Numbered from the stretch's first letter, positions 35,658 through 44,855 are shown. The stretch is 64,000 nucleotides of DNA from Thermoclostridium caenicola (GCF_900142095.1 NZ_FQZP01000003.1:1-64000), one strand, 5' to 3'. The notes: generated from the sequence alone by a model not told the origin. Translations and numbers: made by a program.

Positions 35658-37334
35658 ATGGCGCATTTGGCACTTTACAGAAAATGGCGGCCCTTAACCT
35701 TTGATGACGTGGTTGAACAGCGCCATATTGTCGAAACCCTCAAAAACAGCATCAAAACCAACTCTCCCAGTCATGCCTATCTTTTCTGCGGCACACGCGG
35801 AACAGGAAAGACCACCCTGGCCAAGATACTGGCCCGTGCGGTGAACTGCCTGCATCCGGTTGACGGCAACCCGTGCAACCAGTGCGAGGTTTGCAAAGGC
35901 ATCCTGGATGGTTCCATCATCGATGTCATCGAAATAGACGCCGCATCCAACAACGGCGTGGACGATGTGCGCCAGATCAAGGAAGCCGTCATGTATGTGC
36001 CGGCGGTCACCCGATACAAGGTCTATATCATCGACGAGGTTCACATGCTGTCCACAGGCGCTTTCAACGCGCTCCTGAAAACCCTGGAGGAGCCTCCGGA
36101 AAGCGTGATTTTCATCCTTGCCACCACCGAGCCCCACAAGATTCCTGCCACCATTCTGTCCCGCTGCCAGAGGTTCGATTTCAAAAGGATCTCCATGCGA
36201 GGCATCTCAAGCAGGCTGGAAGTGATCGCACAGGACATGGGCATCTCCTGCGAGCCGTCCGCCCTTACCCTGATTGCCCGGCTCGCCCAGGGCGGGATGC
36301 GCGATGCCATCAGCCTTCTGGATCAATGCATATCCACGGGTACCCGCAGGCTGACCAGGGAGGATGTGATCGCCGTTTCAGGCCTGACAGCCCTGAAAAC
36401 GGTTGATGCCATTGCAGAAGCCCTCGTGGACAGGGATGCTCCGGGTGCGCTCATGCAGATCGATCAGGCTTATGCCAGCGGACGGGACCTGGCTCCCCTA
36501 TGCGGACAGCTGGTGGAGTGGTTTCGCAATCTCATGCTGCTTCAGACAGGCGGGGATGCCCTGAAACTTGTGGATGTAGATGAAGCCGACCTGGAGCGTT
36601 TGGGCAGGGCCGCCGGCAGGATCAGTCATGAAGAAACCATTGCCATGATCAGGGAACTGTCCGAAACCGAAAGCAGGCTGAGATGGTCGGAAAACCAGCG
36701 CATCCTGATGGAAGTCACGGTTGTGCGGCTATGTACAAGGAGCCTGGAAGGCGCGGATGTCTCCGAAAGGCTTCAAATGTTGGAGTCAAGGCTGGATGCC
36801 CTTGAAAGGAAAATGAGCGGGATAGCGGACGGGGCGATGATCCCCCGGCGTACTGCGGCGGAAACACCCGATCGCCATGACGTACCAGACTACGGGATGG
36901 CGCAACCGGAATCGCCGGCCTCCGTAAAGACTGAAAAAAAGCAGGCAATCCGAAGGCCTCATGAAGGCGAAGCCCCGCAGGGCAGGACCGAGCTGAAAGA
37001 GTGGCCCGAGGTGCTTGAGCACCTGCGCTCAGCCGGAAGGATGAAGGTTTATGCCTATCTTCTGGATACCCGCTGCCTTTTGACGGATGGCGCCACTGCA
37101 GTAGTCGTGGTGGGCCGTGATGAGCAGCTCAAGAAAAACATCCTGAACAGGAATGAAAGCCTGGAGGCCATCGAAGAGGCCCTGCTCCAGGTGACCGGAA
37201 CCCCCATGAAGGTCAGGATAAAGGATGAGGTTGAACTGGGCCTGGTTGAGGATGTGAACGAGAGCGATCCCGTCCTGGAAAAGGTGAAGCGGTTTGCCAT
37301 GGATAACGGTCTCAATCTTGAGATTGTGGAATAA
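35658..37334 (+). CDS. dnaX: DNA polymerase III subunit gamma/tau
   Basis: Start ATG 35658 gives 558 aa beginning MAHLALYRKWRP, the typical DnaX N-terminus; an in-frame ATG at 35643 is possible. The AAA+ clamp-loader module has P-loop GTRGTGKTTLAK, a four-Cys zinc site (CLHPVDGNPCNQCEVC) and DEVHMLS. A linker of about 60 residues and a tau C-terminal domain follow. The DnaX complex loads the sliding clamp and, as tau, couples polymerases. A slippery heptamer in the linker could produce a gamma-like short form. The usual neighbours ebfC-recR are absent; rho follows. Confidence 0.95.
   Translation: MAHLALYRKWRPLTFDDVVEQRHIVETLKNSIKTNSPSHAYLFCGTRGTGKTTLAKILARAVNCLHPVDGNPCNQCEVCKGILDGSIIDVIEIDAASNNGVDDVRQIKEAVMYVPAVTRYKVYIIDEVHMLSTGAFNALLKTLEEPPESVIFILATTEPHKIPATILSRCQRFDFKRISMRGISSRLEVIAQDMGISCEPSALTLIARLAQGGMRDAISLLDQCISTGTRRLTREDVIAVSGLTALKTVDAIAEALVDRDAPGALMQIDQAYASGRDLAPLCGQLVEWFRNLMLLQTGGDALKLVDVDEADLERLGRAAGRISHEETIAMIRELSETESRLRWSENQRILMEVTVVRLCTRSLEGADVSERLQMLESRLDALERKMSGIADGAMIPRRTAAETPDRHDVPDYGMAQPESPASVKTEKKQAIRRPHEGEAPQGRTELKEWPEVLEHLRSAGRMKVYAYLLDTRCLLTDGATAVVVVGRDEQLKKNILNRNESLEAIEEALLQVTGTPMKVRIKDEVELGLVEDVNESDPVLEKVKRFAMDNGLNLEIVE
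36935..36964 (+). promoter_or_regulatory. Candidate -1 frameshift site in dnaX
   Basis: The heptamer A-AAA-AAG (36935-36941) is in the zero-frame phasing required for tandem -1 slippage and is identical to the E. coli dnaX heptamer. The -1 frame reads seven codons (AGNPKAS) and stops at TGA 36962-36964. This yields a product of about 435 aa instead of 558. No strong upstream Shine-Dalgarno or clear downstream stem was found by eye. Confidence 0.5.
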
Positions 37335-37477
37335 ACGGCTTCTTTGTCCGATTGCTATTTAGTGACGGATAAATTAGCCGAAAACGTGGAATAATGATGC
37401 TGTGAGCTGTTTTTCAAGGCAACGGGCCGGGTTCAGGACAAAAGATGTCAAAAAGGCGAATCGTGGTATCCGGATAC

Positions 37478-37507
37478 TTGACAAATCAGCCGTGATGCTG
37501 ATATATT
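37478..37507 (+). promoter_or_regulatory. rho promoter with long leader
   Basis: TTGACA at 37478-37483, an 18-bp spacer and TATATT at 37502-37507. The transcript would have a leader of about 170 nt before the rho ATG. The 349-bp gap between dnaX and rho holds no gene other than a 7-codon ORF (ATG near 37553). Rho commonly controls its own mRNA through its leader. Confidence 0.7.
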
Positions 37508-37683
37508 AAAGCAGTCAAGCGTGCTCAGCTCTGAGATATTTCCCGGATAAGAATGAGTGTTGTCAAAGAGGAATAGGATAGTAACAATTATCGGCTTGTC
37601 TAGTTTTTATGGGCCTATTTGACGCGCAATCCTGATTTCTGAATTCAATATAGATTAGTGTTGATATCACAAGGCGGTGTTTT

Positions 37684-39639
37684 ATGGAAGACAGATCGAT
37701 TCTCGAGAAGAAATCGCTTGAGGACTTGCGCTACATTGCTAAAATGCTGGGTTTGAAAAGCATTTACAAGTACCGCAAGAGCGAGCTCATCGATTATATC
37801 ACCGATTCGGCAAAATCAAACGAAGTAAAAAAGGATGAACAGAAATCAAAGCAAGGGGAGCAGATGCCCGCTGAAGGCCAGGCAGTTGAGTCTGTACAAG
37901 CCGATTCCCGGGAGAAAAAGGCTTCCCGCAAGGCCGAGTCAAAGGCTGATGCAACATCAAAGCGCCGCGGCAGGCCTAAAAAAGCTGAAACCGTTGAGGA
38001 TACCAGCAACACGGTTGATGAATCCGCCATTTCATCCGGGGCACCCGGAACCGATAACGTTCCGGCCGGAGCTGAAGCAGAAAGCCCGTCTGAACAATCC
38101 GTTGCCTTAACCACTTCTCCTGAAAAAGCAGACCAGTCAGTAGATGATAGCAAGAACACTCATGCGGTTCCCGATGAAGAACAAGCGCCTAAACGGACTT
38201 CCCGGATACGTATCAAGAGACCGGGAGATGGGGCGAAAGCGGAATCCGGCACTGATGCCGCGCAGGATAAAGCTGCCGAGCCTCAGGCGGACGTTCCTTC
38301 GGGTCCGGTAACCTATTTGTCCGATGAAGGCCAGGAGCAACAACAGGCCAAGGATGAAGCAAACCAGGTGCCGGCAGATGAAAGCATGACCGTACCGGAA
38401 AAAGACAAGGAAGAGGGTACCGCAGAAACCGATGCGGCCAGGGACAGCCGCAACGGCAAAATCAGCAAGGCAAAGGATTTGTCCAAGCTGGAAAGCGACA
38501 ATCCCGTTACCGGTATACTGGAAGTTCTCCCTGACGGCTATGGCTTTTTAAGAGGCCATAATTACCTGTCAGGCCCGAAGGACATCTATGTTTCACCATC
38601 CCAGATCCGGCGCTTCAACCTGAAGACGGGGGACAAGATTGTCGGAAAGGGCCGCATCCAGAAGGATGGCGAAAAATTCCAGGCCCTGCTGTACGTCACA
38701 TCGGTCAATGGCGATCCACCGGAAGTCGCCATGAAAAGAAAGCCGTTTGATCAGCTCACGCCGATTTACCCCAATGAAAGGCTTACGCTGGAGTCCGATC
38801 CCAAGGAGCTTTCCACGCGCCTGATCGATCTCATTGCTCCCATCGGGAAGGGTCAGCGCGGATTAATTGTTTCTCCGCCCAAAGCCGGTAAGACCATTCT
38901 GCTGAAGAAGATTGCCAATGCCATTACGCTTAAATATCCCGAGATAGAGGTTATCGTCCTTCTGATAGACGAGCGTCCGGAAGAAGTGACCGACATGCAG
39001 CGGTCCATCAAGGGGGACGTGATCTATTCCACTTTTGACGAGGTGCCCGAGCACCATATCAAGGTGGCCGAAATGGTGCTTGAAAGGGCCCAGAGGCTGG
39101 TAGAGCAGAAGCGGGATGTGGTCATCCTGCTCGACAGCATCACGCGCCTTGCCAGGGCCTATAACCTGACCATCCCGCCAACGGGCCGGACCCTTTCAGG
39201 CGGTCTGGATCCGGGAGCATTGCATAAGCCCAAGCGTTTCTTCGGCGCAGCAAGGAATATTGAGAACGGCGGCAGCCTGACCATTATCGCCACGGCGCTC
39301 ATCGATACGGGCAGCCGCATGGATGATGTCATCTACGAAGAGTTCAAGGGAACGGGCAACCTGGAGATCCATCTCGACAGGAAGCTTTCCGAGAAACGCA
39401 TCTTCCCGGCCATCGACATCAATCGTTCGGGTACCAGGCGCGAAGAACTCCTGCTCTCACAGAAGGAACTGGACGGCATCTGGACCATCAGGAAGGCTAT
39501 GAGCAATCTTGGAACCGCCGAGGTTACCGAACTGATCATCAACAGGCTGCTCATGACCAAGACCAATGAGGAATTTGTCAACGGCATCAATACCGCCTTG
39601 CTGCAGAAAGAAAAGAACAGCTTTGACCCCTACAGGTAA
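37684..39639 (+). CDS. rho: Transcription termination factor Rho with large N-terminal insertion
   Basis: At 651 aa the protein is about 200 residues longer than standard Rho. The N-terminal helical Rho_N domain (1-40; [20 protein letters not shown]) is separated from the RNA-binding cold-shock domain (about 273-345; [15 protein letters not shown]) by a polar Lys/Glu/Ala/Pro-rich region with no predicted fold. The ATPase core has Walker [13 protein letters not shown] (Lys about 403), [14 protein letters not shown] and the Q/R-loop helices. It ends transcription of untranslated RNA. Such insertions are known in some high-GC bacteria and Clostridia, and may add RNA affinity. Confidence 0.95.
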   Translation: MEDRSILEKKSLEDLRYIAKMLGLKSIYKYRKSELIDYITDSAKSNEVKKDEQKSKQGEQMPAEGQAVESVQADSREKKASRKAESKADATSKRRGRPKKAETVEDTSNTVDESAISSGAPGTDNVPAGAEAESPSEQSVALTTSPEKADQSVDDSKNTHAVPDEEQAPKRTSRIRIKRPGDGAKAESGTDAAQDKAAEPQADVPSGPVTYLSDEGQEQQQAKDEANQVPADESMTVPEKDKEEGTAETDAARDSRNGKISKAKDLSKLESDNPVTGILEVLPDGYGFLRGHNYLSGPKDIYVSPSQIRRFNLKTGDKIVGKGRIQKDGEKFQALLYVTSVNGDPPEVAMKRKPFDQLTPIYPNERLTLESDPKELSTRLIDLIAPIGKGQRGLIVSPPKAGKTILLKKIANAITLKYPEIEVIVLLIDERPEEVTDMQRSIKGDVIYSTFDEVPEHHIKVAEMVLERAQRLVEQKRDVVILLDSITRLARAYNLTIPPTGRTLSGGLDPGALHKPKRFFGAARNIENGGSLTIIATALIDTGSRMDDVIYEEFKGTGNLEIHLDRKLSEKRIFPAIDINRSGTRREELLLSQKELDGIWTIRKAMSNLGTAEVTELIINRLLMTKTNEEFVNGINTALLQKEKNSFDPYR

Positions 39640-39719
39640 TCACAGGCCATAGAACCGATTTACACGGGGATTGCGGGCAAACCGGGATAGTGCAGGTATG
39701 GTTTTGCCATGGAGACTTC

Positions 39720-39748
39720 TTGCATTTTCCCGGCTGTTGTGATAGAAT
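39720..39748 (+). promoter_or_regulatory. rpmE promoter
   Basis: TTGCAT at 39720-39725, a 17-bp spacer, and TAGAAT at 39743-39748 with TGA just upstream (extended -10). Confidence 0.7.
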
Positions 39749-39825
39749 ATCATCCGGCGCTTTTTTTTGGGTCGTCGTGTTAGTAGTTTCGATAAAGAAG
39801 CAAGTTATGAGCGAGGTGAAAGACC

Positions 39826-40026
39826 ATGCAGGAGGGTATCCACCCCAAGTATACAAAGGCTGTTGTACGCTGTGCATGCGGCGAGACCTTTGAGACAGGT
39901 TCCACAAAGCCGGAACTGCGCGTTGAAATCTGCTCCCAGTGCCATCCCTTCTTTACCGGGAAGCAAAAGCTTGTAGATACCGGCGGGCGTGTCGATAAGT
40001 TCAAGAAAAAGTACGGAATCAAATAA
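39826..40026 (+). CDS. rpmE: 50S ribosomal protein L31 (zinc-binding form)
   Basis: The 66-aa protein has the L31 start (MQEGIHPKY). Four cysteines (CACG near 16-18 and CSQC at 37-40) make it the zinc-containing C+ type, which cells can swap for a zinc-free paralogue under zinc shortage. It lies at the subunit interface of the ribosome. The RBS is GAGGTGAAAG. Confidence 0.97.
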   Translation: MQEGIHPKYTKAVVRCACGETFETGSTKPELRVEICSQCHPFFTGKQKLVDTGGRVDKFKKKYGIK

Positions 40027-40051
40027 AAAACCGGGTTTTAACCCGGTTTTT
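40027..40051 (+). terminator. Terminator of rpmE
   Basis: The stem AACCGGG / CCCGGTT has a T-rich loop and is followed by TTTTT, directly after the rpmE stop. Confidence 0.9.
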
Positions 40052-40143
40052 ATCTTCTATAAAGCTTTAAATGCTATCTTTGACAAATGTTTGCATGTGA
40101 TAGCGCTTTTGGTGGAATGATAGCAACCATAAGGAGCATGAGT

Positions 40144-41055
40144 ATGCGCAAATTCTCTTTTGAATCAGCCAAGCCCTATCTTCTCATCGCTTTGGGATGC
40201 CTGGTGATGACCGTTTCCCTGAACGTGTTCCTGATCCCTTTCAAGCTGGCGCCGGGTGGTGTTTCCGGTCTGTCAACCGTGGTGTATTATGTGGTCAACA
40301 AGGTTATCCCGGTGGGCGTTCTGATGCTCCTTTTCAATGTCCCTTTGTTCCTTGGCGGGCTCAGGAGCAGGGGCCGCAGGTTTGTCATACGCTCCCTGTA
40401 CGGAGCCATCCTTCTGTCGGTGATGGTGGACATCACGGCACCTTTTACCGAGACCCTGGTCAATGATTACCTGGTTCGGTTTGACAGTTCCATGGCTGTT
40501 CCGGATTTGCTGCTGAATGGCCTTGTGGGCGGTGTCATCATGGGGTTCGGACTTGGTATGGTGCTCAAGGAAGACGCCACCACCGGCGGGACCGATCTGG
40601 CGGCTGCGCTCCTCAAAAAGATCATGCCGCGCTTTTCGCTGGGTGAATTGCTGCTGATCCTGGACGGCCTTGTGATTCTCCTTGCCACCATCGTTTTCAG
40701 GAGCGTCAAGCTTGGGCTCTATGCATCCATCAGCCTGTACGTATCGTCCAAGACAATCGATGCATACATCGAAGGGTTCCACTTCGCCAAAAGCCTCATG
40801 ATTATTTCCGACCGCTCCGAAGAGATAGCCAGGCGCCTCATGATGGATGTGGACCGGGGTGTCACAGGCCTTAAAGGGATGGGCATGTACAGCCGGGCTG
40901 ATAAAACGGTTCTGCTGTGCGTTGTGAAGAAACAGGAAATGCCCAAGGTCAAGGAAATCGTCAAGGAATGCGACCCCAATGCCTTCGTTTTGCTGAGCGA
41001 TGTGAGGGAAGTCCTGGGCGAAGGCTTCCAGCCCCTCCACACAGACAACAAGTAG
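40144..41055 (+). CDS. YitT family membrane protein
   Basis: The start ATG 40144 is 7 nt after AAGGAG, giving 303 aa. Five or six helices occupy residues 8-200 (DUF161 repeats, with the LAPGGVSGLSTV and KEDATTGGTDL motifs). A cytoplasmic DUF2179 domain follows (about 215-300; GVTGLKGMGMYSR). The family is widespread in Firmicutes; transport roles have been suggested but its function is not established. Confidence 0.88.
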   Translation: MRKFSFESAKPYLLIALGCLVMTVSLNVFLIPFKLAPGGVSGLSTVVYYVVNKVIPVGVLMLLFNVPLFLGGLRSRGRRFVIRSLYGAILLSVMVDITAPFTETLVNDYLVRFDSSMAVPDLLLNGLVGGVIMGFGLGMVLKEDATTGGTDLAAALLKKIMPRFSLGELLLILDGLVILLATIVFRSVKLGLYASISLYVSSKTIDAYIEGFHFAKSLMIISDRSEEIARRLMMDVDRGVTGLKGMGMYSRADKTVLLCVVKKQEMPKVKEIVKECDPNAFVLLSDVREVLGEGFQPLHTDNK

Positions 41056-41066
41056 CCCGGGGGGTA

Positions 41067-41146
41067 TTGATAAAATTTTATCAAGTCCTTTACGAAAAAC
41101 CCGCTTATGATGTATACTTTTAGATGTATACTTTAATTATTATAAT
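41067..41146 (+). promoter_or_regulatory. Transketolase control region: perfect palindrome, direct repeats, -10
   Basis: TTGATAAAATTTTATCAA at 41067-41084 is a perfect 18-bp palindrome that resembles the clostridial Rex operator (TTGTTAA-N4-TTAACAA) in outline. ATGTATACTTTTA at 41110-41122 is repeated as ATGTATACTTTA at 41124-41135. TATAAT at 41141-41146 is the likely -10. The binding proteins are not known. Confidence 0.5.
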
Positions 41147-41183
41147 AGCTTTAGCAAAGATTGACGAAAAGGAGACGCAAGAA

Positions 41184-42023
41184 ATGGATGCACAAGCTGT
41201 TCTCAGACTGAAGAGAATTGCCACCGAGATCAGAAAAGGTGTCATAACTGCGGTTGCTTCTGCCGGAAGCGGCCATCCGGGCGGTTCTCTGTCAATTTCT
41301 GATATCATGGCTTATCTTTACTTTGAAAAGATGAACGTCGATCCGAAAGATCCCAAGAATCCTGACAGGGATCGCTTTGTGATGTCCAAGGGGCACTGCT
41401 CGCCTGCACTGTATTCAACCCTTGCCCACAGGGGCTTCTTCCCTGTAGAGGATTTGAACGGATTCAGGCAGGCATCCAGCTATCTGGAGGGCCATCCCAA
41501 CATGGACAAGGTTCCCGGCGTGGATATGTCCACAGGTTCCCTGGGCCAGGGTATTTCTGCAGCAGTTGGCATGGCGCTTGCCGGTAAGCTGGACAGGAAG
41601 AACTATCGCGTTTATGTTGTGATGGGCGATGGTGAGCTGGAGGAAGGCGCGGTTTGGGAAGCGGCCATGTGTGCTGCCCATTACCAGCTGGACAATCTGA
41701 CGGCTTTTGTGGATTATAACGGCCTCCAGATAGACGGCAAGATCACTGAGGTCATGAATCCTGAGCCTATCGCGGATAAGTTCAAGGCTTTCGGATGGGA
41801 AGTCCTGTCCATCGATGCCCATGACTTCAACCAGATTGAAGAAGCTGTAAAGCATGCGGAAAGTGTAAAGGGAAAGCCCACCGTCATCGTTGCCCATTCG
41901 GTCAAGGGAAAGGGCGTCTCATTCATGGAGAATCAGGTGGGATGGCACGGTACCGCGCCCAAGAAGGAACAGGCCCAGCAGGCCATTGAGGAACTGGATG
42001 CCTACCTGGCGTCCCTGGGATGA
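41184..42023 (+). CDS. Transketolase, N-terminal (TPP-binding) subunit
   Basis: The 279-aa protein starts at ATG 41184 behind AAGGAG. It covers the pyrophosphate half of transketolase, with SAGSGHPGGSLS, SKGHCSPALYS, GSLGQGIS, the TPP motif GDGELEEGAVWEA, and HSVKGKGVSFME. It needs the separately encoded C-terminal half 68 bp downstream to make the pentose-phosphate enzyme. Split transketolases are common in Clostridia and archaea. Confidence 0.93.
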   Translation: MDAQAVLRLKRIATEIRKGVITAVASAGSGHPGGSLSISDIMAYLYFEKMNVDPKDPKNPDRDRFVMSKGHCSPALYSTLAHRGFFPVEDLNGFRQASSYLEGHPNMDKVPGVDMSTGSLGQGISAAVGMALAGKLDRKNYRVYVVMGDGELEEGAVWEAAMCAAHYQLDNLTAFVDYNGLQIDGKITEVMNPEPIADKFKAFGWEVLSIDAHDFNQIEEAVKHAESVKGKPTVIVAHSVKGKGVSFMENQVGWHGTAPKKEQAQQAIEELDAYLASLG

Positions 42024-42091
42024 GGATTTCCGTTCCCGGTTAAAATAAACAATTTGAGAAATTTACATTGTAAGCATGGAGGAAATAAGCC

Positions 42092-43033
42092 ATGGCAGAG
42101 AAGATAGCAACACGTGTAGCCTATGGAAAGGCACTGGCCGAAATAGGCAGTGATGAAAATATCGTTGTGCTGGATGCGGACCTGTCCAAATCCACCAGAA
42201 CCGATCTCTTCAAGAAGGAGTATCCCGACAGGCATTTCAATATCGGGATAGCGGAAGGAAACATGATGACGGTTGCCGCCGGGCTGGCCAGCTGCGGGAA
42301 AACGGTATTCGCCAGCACCTTCGCCATGTTTGCGGCAGGCCGCGCATTTGATCAGATCCGCAACTCCATCTGCTACCCCAACCTGAATGTCAAGATAGGT
42401 GCCACCCATGCCGGTATCTCGGTTGGTGAGGACGGCGCTTCACACCAGGCCATTGAGGATCTGGCCCTGATGCGTTCCATACCCAACATGACCGTTATTC
42501 AGCCGGCTGACGGGGTTTCGACCATTGCACTGGTCAAGCAGGCGGCCAAGATTGACGGCCCGGTTTATCTGAGGCTTGGAAGGCTGGATGTGCCCATTAT
42601 TTACCCGGAGGATGCCACCTTTGAGATTGGTAAGGGCGTGACCATTAAGCAGGGCGATGACATCGCCATCATTGCCACCGGCCTGATGGTTGAACCGGCC
42701 ATTACAGCGGCCAAGACCCTTGAAGAGCAGGGCATTTCGGCACGGGTTATCGACATCCATACCATCAAGCCCATCGATGTGGACCTGATCGTGAAAGCCG
42801 CAAAGGAAACGGGCGCCATCCTTACCTGTGAGGAGCATAATATCTACGGCGGTCTGGGCAGTGCCGTTGCCGAAGTGGTTGTAAGACATTATCCGGTACC
42901 AATGGAAATGCTGGGTATTGAAGATAAGTTCGGAAAGTCCGGAAAACCTGCCGATCTGCTGCCCATGTACGGCCTGACTCCGGAGAACATCGTGGATAAG
43001 GCCAAAAAGCTTCTGGAGCGGAAAAGAGGTTAA
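42092..43033 (+). CDS. Transketolase, C-terminal (pyrimidine-binding) subunit
   Basis: The 313-aa protein contains the pyrimidine domain (RVAYGKALAEIG, IGIAEGNMMTVAAGLA with the catalytic Glu, and GEDGASHQAIEDLALMR). The C-terminal swivel domain follows (about 185-313; IIATGLMVEPAITAA, CEEHNIYGGLGSA). It pairs with the upstream TPP-binding subunit. The RBS is TGGAGG. Confidence 0.93.
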   Translation: MAEKIATRVAYGKALAEIGSDENIVVLDADLSKSTRTDLFKKEYPDRHFNIGIAEGNMMTVAAGLASCGKTVFASTFAMFAAGRAFDQIRNSICYPNLNVKIGATHAGISVGEDGASHQAIEDLALMRSIPNMTVIQPADGVSTIALVKQAAKIDGPVYLRLGRLDVPIIYPEDATFEIGKGVTIKQGDDIAIIATGLMVEPAITAAKTLEEQGISARVIDIHTIKPIDVDLIVKAAKETGAILTCEEHNIYGGLGSAVAEVVVRHYPVPMEMLGIEDKFGKSGKPADLLPMYGLTPENIVDKAKKLLERKRG

Positions 43034-43050
43034 GTGATCCGAGTAACAGA

Positions 43051-43082
43051 AGGAGCTGTCTTATGGGGGATGGCTCCTTTTT
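43051..43082 (+). terminator. Terminator of the transketolase genes
   Basis: AGGAGC pairs with GCTCCT (43051-43056 with 43073-43078), with extra inner pairing, followed by TTTTT. The remaining gap to crcB holds an unassigned TATAAT at 43174-43179 with a poor -35. Confidence 0.75.
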
Positions 43083-43291
43083 GTGTGGGAAAACGCGAAC
43101 GTTTATAATTCCGAAAAGGAATATTTGGAATTCGGCGTGAACCACAAGACTATGCCGGAAATGACGGAACGCGTATAATGGTTGCTGTAGGCAGGATGAT
43201 GCTTCCTGGATACCGGCGTTTACGGAAGTCATTCATATGAACCGGGAAACGGCTGGTAGAGCGATGGGGCCCCTTGAAAGGAGGACAGGTC

Positions 43292-43669
43292 TTGGTCCGG
43301 GTTTTGGTGGTTGGTATTGGCGGCTTTATCGGCGCATCCTTAAGATATATCATCTCAGTATTCTGTATGAGAGCCCTGGGAGACTCTTTCCCGTATGGCA
43401 CACTCTTTGTCAATGCTTTGGGCGGGTTTCTCATCGGATTCATTATGGAGGCAAGCTCCGGTTTATGGCCTGTTTCTCCGAACACAAAGCTGTTTTTGAC
43501 CACCGGTATTCTTGGCGGACTGACTACTTTTTCCACGTTCAGCTATGAAACGATAAATTTATTGAGCGAGGGCAGCTATCTGTTGGGAGGCCTGAACGCA
43601 GGACTAAATCTGTTATTGAGTCTGCTCGGTGCATGGATGGGCAAGCTTTTGGCGCAGGTCATCGGCTAG
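43292..43669 (+). CDS. crcB: Fluoride ion channel CrcB/FluC
   Basis: The start is TTG 43292, 7 nt after AAAGGAGG. The product is 125 aa with four membrane helices. FluC signatures are GGFIGASLRY, the Asn in TLFVNALGGFLIG, and TTGILGGLTTFSTFS with the paired Phe and Thr/Ser lining the pores. It exports fluoride as a dual-topology dimer. Only one copy is seen here, so it is probably a homodimer. No fluoride riboswitch is visible upstream. Confidence 0.92.
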   Translation: MVRVLVVGIGGFIGASLRYIISVFCMRALGDSFPYGTLFVNALGGFLIGFIMEASSGLWPVSPNTKLFLTTGILGGLTTFSTFSYETINLLSEGSYLLGGLNAGLNLLLSLLGAWMGKLLAQVIG

Positions 43670-43747
43670 CGGCAAGTTAAGCCTGGCCTCAAAGCCGTTC
43701 AATATTTGAAGAACGATACCAGATGCTTCAAGCAAGGGGGAATTCCT

Positions 43748-44164
43748 GTGTGGTTCTTGTTTGCCTGCCTGTCGGCAGTATTTGCGGCCCTGACATCCAT
43801 TCTGGCCAAGATAGGGATTGAGGGGATCAGCTCCAACCTGGCCACGGCCATTCGCACGGCAGTCGTGCTGGTGATGGCATGGGCTATCGTTTTGATGACG
43901 GGAACGCAGAATGAGATAGCATCCATCAGCAAAAAAAGCTGGATCTTTCTGGTGTTGTCAGGTATTGCGACAGGATTGTCCTGGCTTTGCTATTACAAGG
44001 CGCTGCAGATTGGGGAGGCCTCAAAGGTCGTTCCGGTGGACAAGTTCAGCGTGGTGATTACCATGGTGCTTGCCTTTGTCGTCCTGCATGAAGTGCCCAA
44101 TGTGAAAACCATTCTGGGCGGCATCTTCATCACCATCGGCACATTTATCATGATCCTGAAATGA
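43748..44164 (+). CDS. Single-domain EamA family transporter
   Basis: The GTG at 43748 follows AAGGGGG by 7 nt, giving 138 aa. It is one EamA domain with five helices, half the usual ten-helix DMT transporter, and ends with the typical HEVPNVKTILGGIFITIGTFIMI. Such half-size proteins probably dimerise. It is close behind crcB and may share its transcript. Substrate unknown. Confidence 0.85.
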   Translation: MWFLFACLSAVFAALTSILAKIGIEGISSNLATAIRTAVVLVMAWAIVLMTGTQNEIASISKKSWIFLVLSGIATGLSWLCYYKALQIGEASKVVPVDKFSVVITMVLAFVVLHEVPNVKTILGGIFITIGTFIMILK

Positions 44165-44261
44165 AACCCGGTGAAAATCTGCCGGCTTTCCTGAAACCGT
44201 CCATCGATGGGACAGGCACGGGTTTTTACCGGGTGGTGGGCGAGAGATGGAAAAAGGGATA

Positions 44262-44309
44262 TAAGAAAAAATCCTTTGCATCCGGTATCATCTCCGGATT
44301 GCAAAGGAT
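44262..44309 (-). terminator. Terminator of the argF-GNAT operon
   Basis: On the minus strand, ATCCTTTGCAATCCGG pairs with a near-perfect complement (44294-44309 with 44271-44284). TTTTTTCTT follows. Between it and the EamA stop there is no gene. Confidence 0.85.
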
Positions 44310-44381
44310 CGGTGTTTATGGGGACACAATATATGGCTCTTCATGCTTGGCTGCAAATATAAACGGTGCAGCTTTACCTGT

Positions 44382-44855
44382 TTACACGGCGTATTCCTTC
44401 TTGAGCCTTGCCCTGAGATATCCCCTGTCGGTTTCAATGGCTTCCACGAAAAAGCCCCGGCCGTAATAGAAACGCATGAGAACCGTATGTTTTGAGGCGG
44501 TATGCAGGTTGACCTCCCGTACTCCTTTCGAAATCAGGTATTTATCCACCGCGTTCATCAGGGCTTTGCCGATTCCGATGTTGCGGCTGTCATGGCCAAC
44601 GGCAAAGCGGCTGAGATAGGCCTTGTCTTCCTGGATGTCCAGGCGAACGGTCCCGACAATTTCATCATCGATCACCGCGATGAAAACCACTTTTTCGGTA
44701 ATTTCCTTCCTCACGTCATCCACCGTCTCCCGGAGTGCCTCGAGCTGCGTCTGCCCGGTAATCTGGGCATACTCACGGAAGGCCTGCTGCAGGATGCGAT
44801 AGACCGATTCCGCGTCGGATTCCTCAGCCTGCCTGATGATGAACGAGTATAGCAT
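44382..44855 (-). CDS. GNAT family N-acetyltransferase
   Basis: The 157-aa protein is a single GNAT domain: FIIRQAEESDAESVYRI, a central EIVGTVRLDI strand, the acetyl-CoA loop HDSRNIGIGKALM and a YYGRGF C-terminal strand. It lies 25 bp after argF with a strong AAGGAGGCG RBS, so it is transcribed from the ARG-box promoter. That context makes an acetylating step in arginine synthesis (N-acetylglutamate formation) a fair hypothesis. The sequence alone shows only a generic GNAT. Confidence 0.82.
   Translation of the reverse strand: MLYSFIIRQAEESDAESVYRILQQAFREYAQITGQTQLEALRETVDDVRKEITEKVVFIAVIDDEIVGTVRLDIQEDKAYLSRFAVGHDSRNIGIGKALMNAVDKYLISKGVREVNLHTASKHTVLMRFYYGRGFFVEAIETDRGYLRARLKKEYAV

Noticed and set aside
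43256-43291. Fluoride riboswitch before crcB
   Set aside because: GCGATGGGG resembles the 5' motif, but the pseudoknot partner and the distal conserved segment are missing.
44161-44466. 101-codon plus-strand ORF after the EamA gene
   Set aside because: It runs through the minus-strand terminator and the end of the GNAT gene and has no conserved features.
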